Shown here one piece after another: positions 61,312-64,000 of a stretch of 64,000 bases of DNA. A program made the position numbers and the translations under genes. A model generated the notes under the pieces. It was not told the DNA's origin and ran no database searches. It worked only from the letters and a program-made list of their open reading frames with translations. The stretch covers positions 1,118,715 through 1,182,714 of the forward strand of contig AP025250.1 of the NCBI GenBank assembly GCA_020886235.1, in the 5' to 3' direction. Position 1 is the first letter of the stretch. Each line of letters begins with the position of its first letter. The stretch comes from Candidatus Dependentiae bacterium Noda2021. Lineage in GTDB: Bacteria > Babelota > Babeliae > Babelales > Vermiphilaceae.

Positions 61312-61887
61312 TTACTTGTTGTCGTGATTAAAAAGTGTGGTAATAGAATCTATTTTTCTATGATGAGGGTCTTTGAGAGGGTTTTGTTTCACTACACGTT
61401 CGCTTACTGTTTTTTGAGCAGCCTCTTCAAGCTTACTGTATTCTTGAGCTAACTTTAATGCCGAAGAGCTACTTTTTCTGGTAATCCGAGGAGTGACTTG
61501 TAGCGTGTCATACTTTTCTTGTGCTTTTTTACTTTCAGGTTTATTTGAAAGTACAGTAGCTTGTATATCTAATTTATTATTAACTGCTTTAATAGTTAGG
61601 ATATCAGCTGTGGTAAACTCACGGGAGAGCAACTTATCGTCTGTTGCGCTATCTTTCAGCACAATGCGTATTTTATTAATGTTTTCAGCAGTAACCGTTA
61701 CTGAGTCATCAGGATGTAGGTTAGAAAGCACGTTAGTGGTTCCCTGAGCAGTTGTTTGCTGTATTTCTATACGCACTTTTTTGGCGCTTTTATTTCTTAC
61801 AACTTGTGTTTGATCGTTTTCCTTAATGAGATCCATGCCATGAGCATGCATCGCAACTAAGCTTAAAAATAGTGCTAATTTTTTCAT
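61312..61887 (-). CDS. Exported protein of unknown function, beta-rich
   Basis: A 191-residue protein, start ATG 61887 with AAAGG. A signal peptide ends at HAHG, and the mature chain begins MDLIKENDQTQVVRNKSAKK then VRIEIQQTTAQG; the N-K-S-x-K-x-V-R piece is also seen in the 39920 gene. Strands continue to TILTIKAVNNKLDIQATV, then a charged, low-complexity tail (SSSALKLAQEYSKLEEAAQK). It contains no Cys in the mature part. No family. It is upstream of the mutY-like gene on the same strand. Confidence 0.6.
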   Translation of the reverse strand: MKKLALFLSLVAMHAHGMDLIKENDQTQVVRNKSAKKVRIEIQQTTAQGTTNVLSNLHPDDSVTVTAENINKIRIVLKDSATDDKLLSREFTTADILTIKAVNNKLDIQATVLSNKPESKKAQEKYDTLQVTPRITRKSSSSALKLAQEYSKLEEAAQKTVSERVVKQNPLKDPHHRKIDSITTLFNHDNK

Positions 61888-61988
61888 GTTATTTGTAACC
61901 TTTTAATTGCTAAATCTAATACTTTGTTACAAATATTATATATTTTTTTAAGAAATAGTACATAGGGGCACAACCATAAACCTCTATT

Positions 61989-62639
61989 TTAATAGGTTTT
62001 TCTGTTATTTCTAACCAGGGCTGAGCGTATACAATACATTTTAGCAAAATATAACTTTAACATCCGAAATTGTTCGTCTTTTGTGTAGCGGCTTATAATC
62101 TTCTTAAAATTAATTTTTTTCTTTTTGCAGATGAATCTCATCACGTCATGTATTATGAGATCAGCGCACTCGGCATGCTTGTCATGTGGTTCCAGATAAT
62201 CAAAGGCACATTTGCCCTCAGTATTAGCTTCAAGCCAGAGCGTTGCGGGTATTAATATTTTTATAAGACCTCTACTGGGCGCCCAACTATTTTGCAGCAC
62301 GAGATGCATTAAGCTGTTACAGTTTTTATCTACAGCCATGATATCTGCTTTACGAGCAAGAGCACGCTTGAACTCAAATAAAATACTCTCATTGTGCTGT
62401 TGTCGTTTAGTTTGAATGGATAGTGGGTTTGAGGAAGAATGGGGTGGTTTGTGAAGAGGAGAGTCAAAATTTTCTTTAGCTAAGAATATCAAAAATTCTG
62501 ACTGGGAATATAAGTAACCAAGCTGTGGTCTAAAATAGACGATTTGCTTTTTTAATGCAGGAGATTCGTTAATTTCCATGCACTCGGCTTGTAGCAAGCA
62601 TAATCCTGAGATTATACCAAATACAGCATTCTTTGTCAT
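61989..62639 (-). CDS. Exported protein with a degenerate ankyrin-like repeat
   Basis: A 216-residue protein, start ATG 62639 with GGGGAG. A signal peptide (ending LQAEC) precedes mature MEINESPALKKQIVYF. One ankyrin-like segment is visible: ALARKADIMAVDKNCNSLMH then LVLQNSWAPSRGLIKILIPA. The C-terminal is strongly basic (RFICKKKKINFKKIISRYTK). Similar in plan to the larger 4043 gene. Ankyrin call is moderate because only about one repeat fits. Confidence 0.55.
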   Translation of the reverse strand: MTKNAVFGIISGLCLLQAECMEINESPALKKQIVYFRPQLGYLYSQSEFLIFLAKENFDSPLHKPPHSSSNPLSIQTKRQQHNESILFEFKRALARKADIMAVDKNCNSLMHLVLQNSWAPSRGLIKILIPATLWLEANTEGKCAFDYLEPHDKHAECADLIIHDVMRFICKKKKINFKKIISRYTKDEQFRMLKLYFAKMYCIRSALVRNNRKTY

Positions 62640-62648
62640 GACTCCCCT

Positions 62649-63122
62649 CTAGCTCAAGGTGAAGCGAGCACTATAATGGTTGTTTTTTTTGCATAGATTT
62701 TCTAAGCGACAGCTTTTGACGTGTGAATGTTTTAAAATAGTGTTGTTAAGTGAGACAAGGTTGCTTGCTTTATTGCTGGAGCACGTTAATTCATGTTTGT
62801 TTGGTGAAATTTGAAGGCGTTCTACGTGAATTGTATGTTTTGAGGACAGATTAAACAAAAACTCGATAACGCATGCACGAATTGTGTTTTTATTTTTCAA
62901 GTCTGGTTTGTGACTTGATCTACGCGCTGCCATTTTTGCCTGGAGTGAGCTTATCTCTTTGTTTATTTGTATTAATCGGTAGTTGTTGAGACGATGTATC
63001 AGCGTGAAAGTTATAACGGTCACACCAATTAAGCCTAAAAAACATGTTTTGGCATAAGGACTTTGCTTTGGGGTGTAGTCATCGTGTGCAAAGTTAATGG
63101 TTTTCATTACTTTTTCTTTCAT
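62649..63122 (-). CDS. PilN-like pilus/secretion inner-membrane protein
   Basis: A 157-residue protein with a short cytoplasmic N-terminus (a PilN-like tail that would bind PilM), one membrane helix (KTCFLGLIGVTVITFTLIHR) and a periplasmic coil followed by a strand-rich region. It overlaps the upstream PilM-like gene by 29 bp, the usual coupled order pilM-pilN. Length is short for PilN. The call is from topology and order. PilO- and secretin-like genes lie at the opposite end of the window. Confidence 0.5.
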   Translation of the reverse strand: MKEKVMKTINFAHDDYTPKQSPYAKTCFLGLIGVTVITFTLIHRLNNYRLIQINKEISSLQAKMAARRSSHKPDLKNKNTIRACVIEFLFNLSSKHTIHVERLQISPNKHELTCSSNKASNLVSLNNTILKHSHVKSCRLENLCKKNNHYSARFTLS

Positions 63123-63807
63123 GTAAAAAAAGACCGAGTGCCGGTAGTAAAAATTTTAATTCTTTTTTTGCATCAATCGAAAGAGTTTGTGAAATGCTGG
63201 TTAAACGAAATAAAAAGTCTTGATTGAAAAATCTCCCGCTGTCCATTCTATAAGCTATCATGTCGGCAGCTAATTGGCTTTGCCGAAATGTGACACCTTT
63301 ACTATGTTTGTACAGTTGTAAAAGACACATAGTGTGTGTAGTTATTTGGGTAATTTTTTTTTGCAATGCAATGCCAAGAAGTTGTAGTTGAAAAAGGTAA
63401 GCATGCGAGGTATGACACGTGTAGAACAGAAATGTACCTCCTTGCTCTGCTGCAAATAGATAGCTGTATTGGGACGCTCCTCCCACTGGCCAGACTGCGC
63501 TCAGCTCTCGTGCTAATGGAGTGGGCTTTGCAAATTCTATGCATTGTTCCTGTATTAAAGATGTGTCGCATGAGAATGCAAGGTCGTACCTCTTAAGATT
63601 GTTTCTCGTAGCAAAATCTTTGATGTGCTGAGTAACTAAAAACGGTTGCATGATGCGCCCTTGGACGATCATATAATTAAGTGCATTGCACTCATAGGCA
63701 AGCAATGTAGCAGGCTTATTAGAATCTTTTGAGGGTTTGAACAGGCATAGTGCCATAGCGTCTTCGTTGAATGTGATAATGAGTTGCGGGTTTTTCTCTT
63801 TTAACAA
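63094..63807 (-). CDS. PilM-like actin-fold protein
   Basis: A 237-residue protein with a TTG start at 63807 overlapping the prmC stop by 7 bp. It is soluble, with LIITFNEDAMALCLFKP at the N-terminus as in the first phosphate strand of actin-like PilM/GspL cytoplasmic domains, and FLLPALGLFLHERK at its end, close to the ALGLALR ending of PilM. The PilN-like gene overlaps its 3' end. No clear ATP site is seen, so the domain is diverged. It may organise pilus or secretion machinery at the inner membrane. Confidence 0.5.
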   Translation of the reverse strand: MLKEKNPQLIITFNEDAMALCLFKPSKDSNKPATLLAYECNALNYMIVQGRIMQPFLVTQHIKDFATRNNLKRYDLAFSCDTSLIQEQCIEFAKPTPLARELSAVWPVGGASQYSYLFAAEQGGTFLFYTCHTSHAYLFQLQLLGIALQKKITQITTHTMCLLQLYKHSKGVTFRQSQLAADMIAYRMDSGRFFNQDFLFRLTSISQTLSIDAKKELKFLLPALGLFLHERKSNENH

Positions 63808-64000
63808 TTAAAACTCCCGGTAACAACGCGATCTTTACCTTCAAGGTCTTTAATAACGGCAGCATTGCGTGCGTGGTATTTTTCAAAAATGTGTTTAACT
63901 GCGGCACCTTGTCGGTAGCCTATTTCAATGTAGAGATTGTTTATTTTTTGTGCGCACAAATCGGGATTTGGGTGCAGGTAAGTCGATGCGTTTTGCACTA
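63801..64000 (-). CDS. prmC: Peptide chain release factor methyltransferase PrmC/HemK, C-terminal end (partial)
   Basis: The last ~66 residues of a methyltransferase that runs past the right edge on the minus strand. The tail LYIEIGYRQGAAVKHIFEKY followed by VIKDLEGKDRVVTGSF matches the C-terminus of PrmC (LxxEIGxxQGxxV and KDxxGxxRVV). It methylates the Gln of the GGQ motif in release factors. The PilM-like gene starts within its last codons. Confidence 0.75.
   Translation of the reverse strand, partial: VQNASTYLHPNPDLCAQKINNLYIEIGYRQGAAVKHIFEKYHARNAAVIKDLEGKDRVVTGSFNC

Noticed and set aside
1-64000. CRISPR arrays, insertion sequences or prophage
   Set aside because: No regularly spaced repeats, transposase or integrase motifs, or phage structural genes were found; the accessory content is small exported proteins.

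Overview
The window is an AT-rich, gene-dense bacterial chromosome segment. It has Gram-negative-type envelope genes: a secretin, an outer-membrane barrel, an OmpA/Pal lipoprotein and a second barrel. It also carries an unusually large set of small exported proteins with no recognisable family, exported ankyrin proteins, an archaeal/rickettsial-type ValRS, and an AspRS plus GatB suggesting tRNA-dependent Asn synthesis. This mix suggests an intracellular or host-associated lineage such as Dependentiae (TM6/Babeliae). That assignment is inference; no 16S or other marker RNA gene is present. Most stop codons and start contexts read normally with Shine-Dalgarno sites, so the standard code applies.

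Layout. 0-2.7 kb: the end of a PilO/GspM-like gene coupled to a secretin. 2.7-16.6 kb: mostly minus-strand genes (eno, exported ankyrin protein, three tandem small exported paralogues, parA plus a ribbon-helix-helix partner, aspS, a large barrel protein, infB, nusA), with nfo on plus. 16.65-17.05 kb: a gene-free region with two facing arrays of DnaA-box-like 9-mers and AT-rich segments, the best candidate for the chromosomal origin. 17-28.9 kb: a possible exported cysteine peptidase, a family-4 uracil-DNA glycosylase, a clostripain-type peptidase, a short ComEC, an M16 peptidase, the ftsQ-ftsA-ftsZ cluster and rlmB. 29-40.6 kb: small exported proteins, an exported Hsp20-like protein, tandem alanine racemases, tyrS with a site-2-protease-like protein lacking its metal site, valS, ybeY, ruvA and tRNA-Gly. 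40.7-51.4 kb: a jag-like gene, mnmE, an MGDG-synthase-type glycosyltransferase, pal, RNase E/G, gatB and a DEAD-box helicase with a long leader. 51.5-64 kb: a barrel protein, two photolyase/cryptochrome genes, a run of exported proteins (one MOSC-like, two coiled-coil), a MutY-like glycosylase whose start codon lies in a hairpin, and a PilN/PilM-like pair next to the end of prmC.

Three themes stand out. (1) The origin candidate lies about 9 kb from a ParA/RHH partition pair, so replication start and segregation genes sit together. (2) About two dozen proteins carry signal peptides, and about a dozen have a Met, often followed by an acidic residue or His, right at the predicted start of the mature chain. 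A separate family with the motif YxxRVxNxT occurs as a tandem triplet and one distant copy. (3) Five genes, including essential valS, are broken by six single-base losses. All six fall at or beside mononucleotide runs and each restores one continuous protein if one base is added back. This looks like homopolymer undercalling in the assembly rather than gene decay, and those five genes are annotated as whole genes with apparent frameshifts.
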